The translations under genes were made by a program, and so were the position numbers. Of a stretch of DNA of 64,000 nt, positions 32,402 to 43,072 are shown piece after piece. Location of the stretch: positions 434,001 to 498,000 of the forward strand of contig CP126206.1 of the NCBI GenBank assembly GCA_030272155.1. Direction: 5' to 3'. The notes under the pieces are model-generated. The model saw only the letters and a program-made list of their open reading frames with translations. It had not been told where the DNA came from and ran no database searches. The stretch is from Tetradesmus obliquus (lineage: Eukaryota; Chlorophyta; Chlorophyceae; Sphaeropleales; Scenedesmaceae). Each line of letters begins with the position of its first letter. The first letter of the stretch is position 1.

Positions 32402-35400
32402 TTACTTGTTGAGGCTGCTGAGCATGCTGGTCAGCTCATCCAGGCTGGCCTCAGTCGGCTTGACAGCCTCCTGCTGCAGAACCTGCGCATCCACGCCCGC
32501 CCGGGGCAGCGGGAACTGCAGGCCTTCCGGCAGCGGCGCAGCAGCTGCTGCGCCTGCCTGCGCTTCCTCCACGCCACTGCTTGCTGCTGCCGCCGCATCG
32601 TCTGGTACCACCTCGATGCCCCAGTCATTCTCTTCATGCACAGCTGCGGCGTTTGCCTCCGCCTCTGCTGCTGCAGCAGCTGCTGCCGCTGCTGCCAGGG
32701 CCTCTGGACTGTTTATGTGTGCCTGCAACACGCAGCACAGAACAGGTAAAGGGCGTCAGCTGCATGCCAGCGCGTAATCCACAAGCGCCGTGTTTATACA
32801 TTATGCTGAACAGCAGCTTGCGCTGGTGTCAGTAGCAGCAGGAGCACATTCTGCAAGTGTTGGGGATGCAGTCTCTGGTGTCGCTACAGCCGTCTGACAA
32901 AGCATGTGCCACTGCTGTTGTTCTCCAGCCCATCCTGCTGCTACAATAACCTACCTGGTGCGCCTGCTGCGCATCCAGGCAGCGGCCGTTGCTGCAGGCG
33001 GTGTTGGGCTTGATCTCCATGGTGGGGAAGAAGTCCTTGAGGCTGTTGTAGCCCAGGTAGCGGCTCACAGCGCCAAAGTGCAGGAGGTTACTTGAGCGTG
33101 TTCTGCACCAGCATGCGAGCAATGATGCCTGCAGCAGGCGTACAGCAGAGCAGCAGTGCAAGCCAGCGTGCGGAGGTGGTCTACAGTTGCATACGCATTC
33201 CAACCATGCCACATGGGTGGTGCTTGCACCTCGATAGATCACTCTGCAGGACGTTGACCTGCGCAGCACAGATGCAGACGCTACTGCTTGGCATGACGGC
33301 AAAGTGCACCCACTGTACAAGCAGCGTTGAGTAAGTGAGTGACTGAGTGGCTACCCAGGTCGCTCTGCAGCGCCTGGGTAAGTTCAAGCTGGAGGGTGTG
33401 TGTAGCCACGGGGCGGTGCCCCTGGGCTCCACACCCTCTACCTGGTAAGCAGCGGTGCATGTGCCGCATGCCACGGCTATGAACAGCAGGCACAGGCGTT
33501 ACGCAGCTGCCGATACTGCAGCGCAGCCTTCGACATTCAACAGACATACATGCGCATGTTTCAGGAGCCGCTGCTTTTCACGCCACACAGGCTGGCCCAC
33601 GCCACAACTATCTGCGTGCAAGACTGCACCATGCTGAAAACAGAAAAGGCGAATCCGCTGCATGCCATGTTTGCGGGTTAGCTATTGCTGCGGCACCAAA
33701 CAGCTGTCAATGCTTCCTGACAGCCTTTAATATCAGCATGTGCATGCGTGTGAGGCGGCAGATTGGCTAACACCCACTGCATGCGCTCTTCTTGGCTTCT
33801 GCTCGAACGTCAACACCACAATGGTTGCTGCTTTTTACATCAAAAGCATGCCAACCACGCACTGGACTTGCTGGTCCCTAGCACACCCACACACGGCCGC
33901 TCAGCACAAGTCTCACCCATGGTGGTGGGCAGGCTGGCAGCGCACACGCCCTCGCGCTTGAGGGTGCGCTCGTCGCAGCGGCGGCACGCACTGGAAGCAC
34001 GCCGTCTCCCCGGGGATGAGCGTCTGGATATGGCCGCTGACAGCATCCTCACTCACGCCAGACTCCATCCAGGTCTGCTGCAGCTCCAGGCACACCTGCG
34101 ACGTGTGGCGAAGAGTGTGTGTGGCGCAAGGCAGGAGCAGCAGTTGCAGAAGCACCTGATGCGTGCAGGATATCCAAGAGAGCAGGCCCCGGCATTGTGT
34201 GGCAGTACCCTACAACAGCCCAGGAAGGCACAACGTGACTGCCTCATAGGCATTTAAATGTGTGTGCACAGCTGCAGCAAGGGTAGGCACATGGCGCTGC
34301 AGTTCCAGCCACACTGTACATGCATGCAGTAAGACAGCAGCAGGCTTGGCAGCAGCAGTTACAGCAGTATGGTTAATTCCCGGAACACGCAGGTTCACGC
34401 CAGGTTTGGCAGCAGGAACGGCATGGAAGCAGCCAGCTGTTGTGTCTGCCTGGCCTGACAACAGCACAGATAGGCGCAGCACGACTGCCACATGAGACGT
34501 GTTCCTGCTGCAGCAGGAAGGGGTGGATGCTCACTGCTCCACCAAGATGATGAACCTTCACGTACGGAGACGAGTCCATTGATCATATATGAAACCTGTG
34601 CGCTTGTTCAAACCATGTGCTGCAGTCTACAGTCCTGGGTCAGCCACCAGACTACTTGCAGCAGCCAGCCCAAATAGAGAGAGAGAGAGAGCCGTTTGCA
34701 TATGGCTACCACAACCGACTGCAGATGGCAAGATGCACAGGGCGAGCACACAATGTCTGAGGCCACAGAGCAACAGCACCCACCTGGTTGATGGTGATGT
34801 GTGCCTCGTAGTTGTCCACGCAGCTGAGTATGAGGTCCACCCTGCTCGTGCCGCTCTCTGGGTGTGTCACGCTAGCCTTGAACTGCTCAAAGCCATCAAC
34901 AGTGGTGATGTTCATGGTGAACGATTCAATGGCCACGTCCGGGTTGATGTGCCCTGAAAGAGTTGCATGCAAAAAGTGTGCCAGCAGCAGCGGCAGCAGC
35001 AGCAGCAGCTGCAGTGTTTTGGATGTGCAGGCCAGCAACGGGAGAGTTGAACTGGTAGGAAGGAGTCTGCAAGTGTGCCACACACGTGAGTGGCACTTCA
35101 TCTGCAAGAAAGACACATTGCATAGGACGCTGCAGCAGCCGACCTGCCCATATGGATGTTGCGCAGCAAACTTCAGCGGGTGTTTTGCATCAGCATCTAC
35201 AGCAGAAGCGGGGATTCACAGCAAAGCAGCCCGCGGTGCTGCATCGCGAGTATCTTACTCAGCGTCTGCATTGCTGTGTCCGTCGTGGTCATGCTGCACT
35301 GCTCAGGCCTGAAGAACAGCCGGTTCATGTCAGCTCAACCTTCAGGACAAGCTTGTCATAATCTGCGGGCAGCAACATCAGCGATGTGTGCCATTGTGAC

Positions 35401-35735
35401 AATGGCAGTAGCACAGAAGCAGCAGACAACAGTAAAGAAAAGCAGCGTGGGGCAGACACGGGTGCTGAGGCGTGCAACTGTTGCACGTGGCACTTGTGCG
35501 CTATGCAAAACGCCACTGCAGCTAGGACGGGCTGCAACAGACAACACACAACGCACATCTATAATATGCGGAATGGTTGGGAGCATGCCGAGACAATTCT
35601 GAGGTTGAACAGCACCAGTACCTACAAGCAAGCAGCAACACTGTGCAGCAGTTGCTGCCAATCACCTCTGCTGACATAGTGTCTAACTCACCGCGTCCCG
35701 CTGCTGCTGGCCGCAGGGCCTCCTGCAGCTTAAGA
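32402..35735 (-). pseudogene. Truncated UBA5 duplicate
   Basis: Minus-strand copy of the 3' three quarters of UBA5, with introns retained, so it arose by DNA duplication and not retroposition. Counterparts of exon 9 (32402-32722), exon 8 (about 32955-33130), exon 7 (about 33920-34100), exon 6 (about 34782-34956), exon 5 (about 35260-35374) and a fragment of exon 3 (about 35648-35735) are recognisable. Exons 1 and 2 and the ATP-binding exon 4 (GVGGVGS) are missing. Compared with the intact gene at 43073-47178, exon 8 has one extra base that creates a stop after CTCAAG, exon 7 has lost a net 17 bases after the segment encoding the HIQTLIPGE block, and exon 5 has an inserted 12 bases plus a 4-base loss. 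The last exon remains open and nearly identical. It cannot encode an active E1. Confidence 0.88.
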
Positions 35736-36198
35736 TGACATTTATTAACAAAAGATTTGATGGTAACTTTGAACGAGCTGAAACGGTTGTTTGTGCCTTG
35801 CGTCCTCGGAAGGAAATGCACCTTTGGGGCGCCGGGCTGCATCTCTACCTCCTCCTTGAGGTAGTAACATGCAAAACATGAAATTCAAGCCATGACTCGA
35901 TTAGGCGATCTTGCTGTAGCTGACGCGGTAGCTGGAAGTGCGCTTCGACCGTCTAGGGTTGCAGGCTGCGAGGTGGGGTTCGCCCTGTGCAGCGTCTCGT
36001 CTATAGTACTTTCATTGTAACTAGAAGAAGTCAAAAAAATATCGTAATATGAACAATTATAAAATAGGCTGAAAAGTTTCGTCGCGCTTTGATGGATCAG
36101 GATATAGGGCGAGCCCAACTGTTGGCAGGCTCGCCTTTGACACCGTGCAACAGGCACCTCCAGACACCACAACCTCCGTTGATGCAATAAGTGCGATA
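35736..36198. other. Spacer between UBA5 pseudogene and FUT8-like gene
   Basis: Should contain the promoter of the plus-strand gene starting at 36199. No defined element seen; AT-rich at about 36000-36065. Confidence 0.35.
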
Positions 36199-36751
36199 AT
36201 GAAGCAATGGGGCCGGCGGGGCACCTGCAGGATGCCCAACCACTGGACGCTCCTGCTGTTGGGCATATGTGCAGTGCTGCTGTATGCTGTCGTGATGCCA
36301 AGCATGATTCTGTCAACAATTGAAGTCGCAAACTCGCATCACAAGGTCCTTGTGACAGTCACAGCAGTGCACGGCCATCTGGCAGGCAGCACGACACAAC
36401 CGGCTGGCAGCACCAGCAGCACCAGCAGGCGGGGACTGTCAATGAAGGAGCCTAGGCCGAGGCCTCAGCAGGTGCTGAATCAGCAGCACACATCAGGTTT
36501 GACCTGGGCAAAGTTTTGGAACACAGCCCTTGAGCCCGGTGAGTGCAGCATATCTGTGTACCCCATCAGCAGAGTGGCAGAGCAGCACTCAGTTGCTGGC
36601 GCTGCTAGCAGTCATTTCTTCTGGGCACCTTGGTATGTTAAAGATCCCTAGCAACCTGGCACGTCACTGACAGCTGTTTTGGAGTTTGCTTTTCAACATT
36701 CTTAAACGTGTGTGGCGTGCAGCTGGTATGCTACCTGCAGCAACAGCCCCT

Positions 36752-36820
<69 letters not shown>

Positions 36821-39800
36821 TTTTGACGACTTGAGCAGGTGCACTGTGAAGGGAAGCACGACAATGAATTACAACGCCTTGCCGTTGATGCAAGCTTCCC
36901 TGCTGCTGCATGCCACAGCTGCAGCTACACTGTAGCTGTATGCCAAGTCAAAGTGATGTCAGTGGCCAGGTGTGCGGTTTGTTGTGATGTGTGCTGCCGA
37001 CAGAACTTCGAAGCATGCAGAGGCTGAAGCATACGCTGGACAAGATCCGTTACCAGCGCCTGACAAAGGTGGGCAGACCTGCAGCTGCTGAGTGTCAGTG
37101 TTGTGCATGCTCTGTTCGCTTAAGCGGACGCGCACTCGTGATGCATCACTGCTGCCTGGCTTAACATATTCTGTGGCCTACTCACCAGTCGCTGTGACAT
37201 GTGACCAGAGTAACAGACAGCATCAGCTGTGGAACACTGCCAGGGGTCGTAACAGCAGCAGAACCCTCAGCAGTGATTGCCAGGCTCATGGAAGTGATGG
37301 CCAGGCTCATGGAAGGCACCAGCAGCTGTCGCAACAGACTACAACACATTGCAGATGTTTTGAATTTGACCTGCCCTCAGTCACTAGGCTAGCAAACCAT
37401 CTGTCAGCCCATTATGGTTGCAATTGTACCCAGACTCTTCTTCCTTTCTGGGCAATCAGTAAGTTCAGTCCGTCCATTCCAGTTGCAGCTCGTCAAGCCC
37501 AGCCATGTTTGGTTAGACCAGGATTCAAACCTGGGTCTTCAGCAGACATGTTGCATCTGAGAGGCCGTTCAGGAATGCAGCATCAGCAGCATCAGCAGCT
37601 GTTCTCCTGATCAGTATCTGATGCCTGTGTCTGGCATGGTAATTTGCAGGACGTGGAGGACCAGGCCACGGCAGGGCTGGACCTGCAGATGGCTGAGGCG
37701 CTGGCACGCGTCAGCAACACCACCGGCTTGCAGGAAACGCAGGTGCGCAGCGCGGCCAGCTTGCAGGAAGCGCAGGTGCGCAGTGATGCTGGCTACACGA
37801 CCTGTGCACCATAGGTGCTGTTGTCAACACAGCAAGGTACGTCCGGTGCACCCGGTGCGCCTGGTAAAAGAAACAATCTGAAGCGTATACGGTACGGAAG
37901 AATAGCTGTTGAGGCCCATCATCAGACATTTCTCAGCCGAGTCAGTAAGACGTCACATGCAGGCTACAGCAGCCTTCATGTATGAAGTCTGTACTAAATG
38001 GCTTGCTGGCTTCGCTGTACTGCTTCTGTACGTATGCCAGGCTTGGCTGCGCAGGTGGGTGACTGGCGCTGTCTTGAAAGCCTTGCACGACCTGCAGCAA
38101 CCCTCCAACTGCAGTGCAGTGAAGAAACTGTACTGTGATCTGGGCAAGAGCTGCGGCTTTGGCTGCCAGCTGCACCACGTGGTGCATTGCTTCACAATTG
38201 CTGTGGCGCTGAAGCGCACGATGGTGGTGAAAGTGAGTTGGAGGCGCTTCGTAGCACGCCCGGCAACAGCGGAAGCAGAAGCATCACCGGCCAACAGCAG
38301 TCATCTCTGTACAGAAGGTTCATGATGTACGTAGAAGTGAAGTCAGCACCTGACGAACCGTACCAGCAAGTTGCTCCGAGGGTTTTCTCTTCTACGTTGC
38401 GAAAGTTCATTGAAACCATCTAGTTACATGTGCCCGAAGCTCGGCATGTGATGCCAGCTGCCTCTGGCCTGCGGTTCTTGTTGCAGGTGTACCCCACAAA
38501 CTACATCAAGACACCCACCGGGTGGGAAGACATCCTGCAGCCCATCAGCAGCTGCAGCTCCGCCAAAGTAGACCCAGGCAGCTTGCCCAGCTTCAACTAC
38601 CGCAGTCCTGAGCAGCAAGCAGATGCAGAGATGCTCATGGTCAACATCATTGACAGCGGGACCTCTGAGTTTGACCCGCCGGCGATGCCGCCAGATGTGC
38701 ACAATGTGGTGCAGCTATTCACAACGCGGCCTGAAATCTGGTGAGTCTGGCCACGTGGGCATTTGTGTCCAGCTGCAAAGACGCAAAATGAGGGCTTGTG
38801 CGGCTTCCTGCAGGCACGGGTGCACAGCCAGCAACTGCAACTACTTCAAGATCGGCCAGATTTGGTTATTCATGTTCAGGCAGTGCGCCAAGCACTGATC
38901 GTCCACATCGGCCATTTGAGCCCTTGGCAGCATGCCGTATATTCACTTCCTGTTTGCTGCTGCTGCTGCTGCTGCTGCAGGTGGGTTGGCATGCTGGCGA
39001 GCTACCTGCTGCGCCCCTCAGCCCCCTCGCTGCAGCGCCACGCCGCATTCAAGGCAGCGAACGCATGGGCCGCTGCAGGGCCGGTTGTGGGTGTTCACAT
39101 CCGCAGGACGGACAAGCTTGCAGCAGAGGCAAAGCTGCATCAGGTTGATGAGTACATGCGACATGTCGAGTATCTGTGCGACATGCGTTTAGCTAGCGGG
39201 TGGCAGCAACGTGCGCTGAAGCTGTGGGAGGATCAACAACAGCAGCAGCAGCAGCAACAGCGGCAGCAGCAGCAGCAGATGAATCTGGCAGCAGCGACAG
39301 CAGCAGGCGATGGTTTGGCAGGTGCCTCTGCCGGAGGAACAGCCGCAGGGACAGTTGATGCAGCAGCAGCAGCAGCAGCAACAGCAGGAGCTTCTGGTGA
39401 TCAGGCCAGCGGCGGTGCCAGCTCTGGTGGCCGCAAGCAGCAGCATTATGAGTGCAGCGTCTATCTGGCTTCGGATGAACCAGCAGTGGCTCAAGAAGCC
39501 AGAGAGAGGTACAAGCACATCCATGTCATCACAAACAACATGGGCTTGAGAACAAGTAAGCTTAAGCACCGCAGTGTACATTTCTGCTTGGTGGGGCATT
39601 CATTGCGGTTCCACTGCACGCAATGCTGTGTGGCACGTGGCCCAGGCGCATGCTCCACTGGCTGCATCATGCTCACCGCTGCTTGCCTGCTGCATTTTGT
39701 GCTCATCATTCCCATCACCAGCATCATCACCCTCTTCCTCGACGCTGGGATAGGGACAATCGTATTGACAATCAAGCAACAACTTACCTGATATGTGAGG

Positions 39801-40344
39801 GTGTTACCCCCTAACACCTGCCATGTGTGCTGGCGCTGCAGGCTCCGTGTCTGTGCGTTACAGCAGCGAGGGCTTCGTTGGCGTCTACGATGACGTGGTG
39901 TACCTCTCGCAGTGCGACTACCTCGTCGGCACCTTCAGCAGCCAAGTCAGCCGCTTGGCGTACGAAATCAGCCTCGTCAACAGCACACTAGGTGGCGCAG
40001 ATCGTACTTTTGCGTACCACTCAGTCGACTCCATGTGGTATTTCGGAGGCATGACTGGATTCACGCGGTGTGCTGCCACTGACTTCACGTCTCAGGGCAG
40101 GGTCATAGTCAGAGCCGGCCAGAAGCTGCACTGCAGCACAATCCATGAGTTTGACGGGAACTCTGGCCACGAGATGTGCACACTGTACGGTTCAGGAGCG
40201 AAGCTGCAGCTGCCGCCGGGCTTCGTGGTGGATTGCCCTGCCCAAGAGAGCTCGTACCGGAGCATCCTGCCTGAGCACATGCGGCGGCCGCCGCCTGCTG
40301 CTGCTGCTGCTGCTGCTGCTGCAGCGGCAGAGACTCTCAAATGA
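36199..40344 (+). CDS. FUT8: FUT8-like alpha-1,6-fucosyltransferase (GT23)
   Basis: Predicted Golgi type II enzyme of family GT23, which transfers fucose from GDP-fucose to the core GlcNAc of N-glycans. Seven exons in one frame (673 codons): 36199-36538, 37004-37068, 37650-37742, 38041-38232, 38487-38740, 38981-39555, 39842-40344. Exon 1 gives a short basic tail and a signal anchor (HWTLLLLGICAVLLYAVV). Exon 2 is coiled-coil-like (MQRLKHTLDKIRYQRL). Family blocks follow: LQQPSNCSAVKKLYCDLG, GFGCQLHHVVHCF, the nucleotide-sugar motif VVGVHIRRTDK, VYLASDEP, and FSSQVSRLAYE ending SMWYFGG. A Gln-rich/Ala-rich insert of about 80 residues sits between HIRRTDK and YLASDEP. The C-terminal SH3 domain of animal FUT8 is not evident; instead there is a Cys-containing tail ending in poly-Ala. 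ATG 36199 precedes the anchor; GTG at 36145 is less likely. TGTAA lies at about 40801. Confidence 0.9.
36756..36820 (+). repeat. (CAG)n microsatellite, about 21 units
   Basis: Pure CAG run in intron 1 of the FUT8-like gene. Confidence 0.95.
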
Positions 40345-41876
40345 AGTGACGCAGCCAGTGGTGATACTGCAACGGGTGAGGTCTCTCAGACAGCAAGGCG
40401 GGATGCAGCTGCAGCTGCATTCAGCAAGGTTGCTGTGGCTTGGGCATCAAGCTGCACAGTTCAAGGCAGCAGTATAGGGCCCCAGGGTGATGCCAGCTCT
40501 GCCGCTTTGAACTGAGTTGGCGTCATTAATTACTGACTCGTGACTGTGTCATATACTGAAGTGGTTATTGTTGGCTCATCATGTTTGTCTTTCTGCACTG
40601 CAAAGAAGTGCACTATGCATGCTGCCTGTGCAGTGTTTACTGTCGCACATCTCAGGACAATGCTGACGCCGCATATGCTGTGTGTTGCCAAGTAAACGGA
40701 TACTTAACATGCCTTACAGAGGCACGGGGCACATGACTGACCAAGACTGTGTAGTGAAATGAACTGCAGATTGATTACCACAATGCGCAACAGCTTCAGC
40801 TGTAACGTATGATTGCGTGGGTTTGCTGTGTGTTGGAGCAATCAGGAAACTCAGTGCCTGCTTCTTGAACGAACCAAACTGCACGATTGAAGGTGTAGTG
40901 TAAGCAACAGGCATGCGCAGCAGCACAATGTTGCTAGGAACTACAGCAGAGCAGACCCACTCTTGTCTACCTCATGGTTGATCTGAAGGCCGACGGCTTC
41001 ATCAACAAGCTGCTCACGACAAGCCTCCCCCTGTAAAAGGACGATACTAAACATGGCAGAAGCATATTGCGCACCTTCATGCAATGCTAAACCAGAAGCC
41101 CCCGCCCTAAGGCTCCTGGTAGTCCAATTGGGCTGGTCATGCAGGCAGAGCAGTCCTGCATCACGGTTCTCATACGATAGACATACCTGTACGCGCAAAG
41201 AAGGTGTAGCAGGGCAGCAGCAGCGTCAGATGAGCACGCCCTGGCAGAGCGGTCACCTGAGCCCACTGCACCCCATTCATGTAGTCGTGGGTAGACGGCG
41301 GCGTAGGTGTCAGCAGTGACACTCGCATGGAAGTACAGCAGCAACATAAAAACAAGGCTCAATACAGTGTTGTTTGTTTGTTTGTTTGTCTGTTTGTCTG
41401 TCCTGTGTCGAGGCTGCAAATCTGCCGGCTCACTGACTTGGAGCTTGCAAGCTTGCTTGCCTCAGCCAGCCTGGTACACATGCAGGTGCTACGTCGCATG
41501 CAATTGCACCTAGCTGCGTGCACACCCCCCAACTAGGAGCTGTCCTGCTGTTCAGTCACCACTCGACCGGCAACCCGCACACTGAGCAACACGCTGCCCC
41601 TTGAATGCCTGCGTGTGAAAATGCAATTTTGAGGATGACAGTACGCTGCAAGACAGCATGTGCAGTTGTTAACAAGGCGATTGCAGAGTTCTATCCTCAA
41701 GGGTGCTACGCTGAACTCCCTGCAACCTGGTTGTAGTTTGAGGAGTGATTCTGGTGACGACCCCTACTGTGCAGCTTTGAGCTGTAGCAGCTTTGGCCAT
41801 GTATGTTTATTAATACATATGCGTTACATCCTCTGGTGTTGACTGAGGGCAGTCAATCTACCTAAGGGGGGAGGTA
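40345..41876. other. Intergenic with exon-like minus-strand stretches
   Basis: Holds the presumed 3' UTR of the FUT8-like gene. On the minus strand about 41188-41340 reads HDYMNGVQWAQVTALPGR and ends at a GTATGT donor, and about 40973-41035 (after a TACAG acceptor) reads EACREQLVDEAVGLQINHE, ending at GTAGAC. They join in frame, so a small unrecognised gene or gene remnant is possible. I cannot name a family. A TTTG-type microsatellite lies at 41370-41401. Confidence 0.3.
41370..41401 (+). repeat. TTTG/TCTG microsatellite
   Basis: Short run of GTTTGTTTGTTTG units passing into GTCTG. Confidence 0.85.
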
Positions 41877-42219
41877 TGTAACGACACAGTATAGAATATG
41901 CTGTAGGGTCTCTGTAAGAGCCGTGCCGTGCTAGCCTTGGTCAGACGGTTATGACCTAGGCCCTGTTGGCCAAGGACTTGGTTGGTCCAAGTCCTTGGAG
42001 CGTCCGACTAAGGATGTCGGGGACGGATCAACGTTAATCAGTAACGAGCCGTCAAGGACTAGGAGTCCTTAGCCAGGAGAACTACATATGCCCTGCAATG
42101 TAGGAGGGGATGGCATTCAGCACTCGGTACTCTGTATCGGAGAGTGATCCCCACGGGCTTGACATACAAAACAATTATATTCTTCTCTTTACGCTTCCCT
42201 ACGTTCCTCAGTCGTTACA
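41877..42219 (+). mobile_element. LTR of an LTR retrotransposon (fossil)
   Basis: A 343-bp segment with the canonical 5'-TG...CA-3' ends and a 9-bp terminal inversion, TGTAACGAC at the left and GTCGTTACA at the right. A purine-rich stretch, AAGGGGGGAGG, lies just upstream, as expected of a polypurine tract. TGGTAGCTGAGC one base downstream looks like a primer-binding site and matches the one in the element at 61.8 kb. No internal coding region of the element is recognised on either side, so this is a solitary or remnant LTR. Family not assignable from the LTR alone. Confidence 0.65.
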
Positions 42220-42232
42220 GTGGTAGCTGAGC

Positions 42233-43072
42233 ATGTAAAGCTTATGGAAATTGTATGAGTTGTTGGCAACTTCCGATGCATCCTGTACTCATCAGTATCA
42301 TCCAATAGCGTAAACTTCTAGCATCGACGCCATCGGCATCGTGTACTGTGTAGTTGACATGTTAGCCGCTGCTTACAATGTTGATGTAGCAACCCCGAGC
42401 ACTGATGTGATTGGCAGTACTACGCCAGCACAAACACACACCATCACGCCATGTCGGCATGGACCTGCTGCCGTCGACCCCTGCACATCTGCCGTCAGGG
42501 AAGGGCAGGGAATTGCTGCTGCTGCAGCTGGGCAGTGCTTAATGTTTGGCCGTATCATGTCATGCAGCTACGAAATATAAAACTTCACTTGTTATAATTG
42601 AAAATAGACAATGTAAAAGGTGTGCGATTTTAACGCGAGTGACTCGACACTACGTAGTTCAGTATGTACTTTTAACCACCGGATGAGGAAAGCTCGGGTG
42701 GTCGATTACCAATCCGATTGACGTCTCAGCGTTTGAAATGTCACGAATCCTTTTCCGATGAACGGAATCGCTGATCGTGTCGTCTACTCAGTGAAAGAAT
42801 TAGTTCACAAAGTGACGGGGTCTGACCCATATGATATTTTTGAACATTTCAGTATAGATTACAGGTATATCACGAAACCATGTCGATATTGACTTGCCGT
42901 TAACTCCAGAAGTCTAATGACGCTCTTGTGCAAAAACGTCGAACACCACACTCCAGCTGCTACAGCGGCTGGACTCCCAGCCCAGCGGGTGACAGGCTCT
43001 GTGGCAGGCATCCGCGCATTGCATGTTACGTGATGCCATTGCTGGTGACAGTCACCTCCCACAACACAGCTG
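42233..43072. other. Spacer with possible UBA5 poly(A) signal
   Basis: No gene recognised. On the minus strand TGTAA (plus-strand TTACA at about 42859-42863) lies about 210 bp after the UBA5 stop and could be its poly(A) signal. Confidence 0.4.

Noticed and set aside
37518-37534. T-arm-like hairpin on the minus strand (CCAGG, 7-base loop, CCTGG)
   Set aside because: The seven bases after it (TCTAACC) have no partner upstream and no D-arm or A-box fits, so it is not a tRNA. A tRNA-derived SINE fragment is possible but unsupported.
41871-42225. Target-site duplication around the LTR (GAGGTA / GTGGTA)
   Set aside because: Six bases with a mismatch, and the right-hand copy overlaps the primer-site-like sequence; not convincing.
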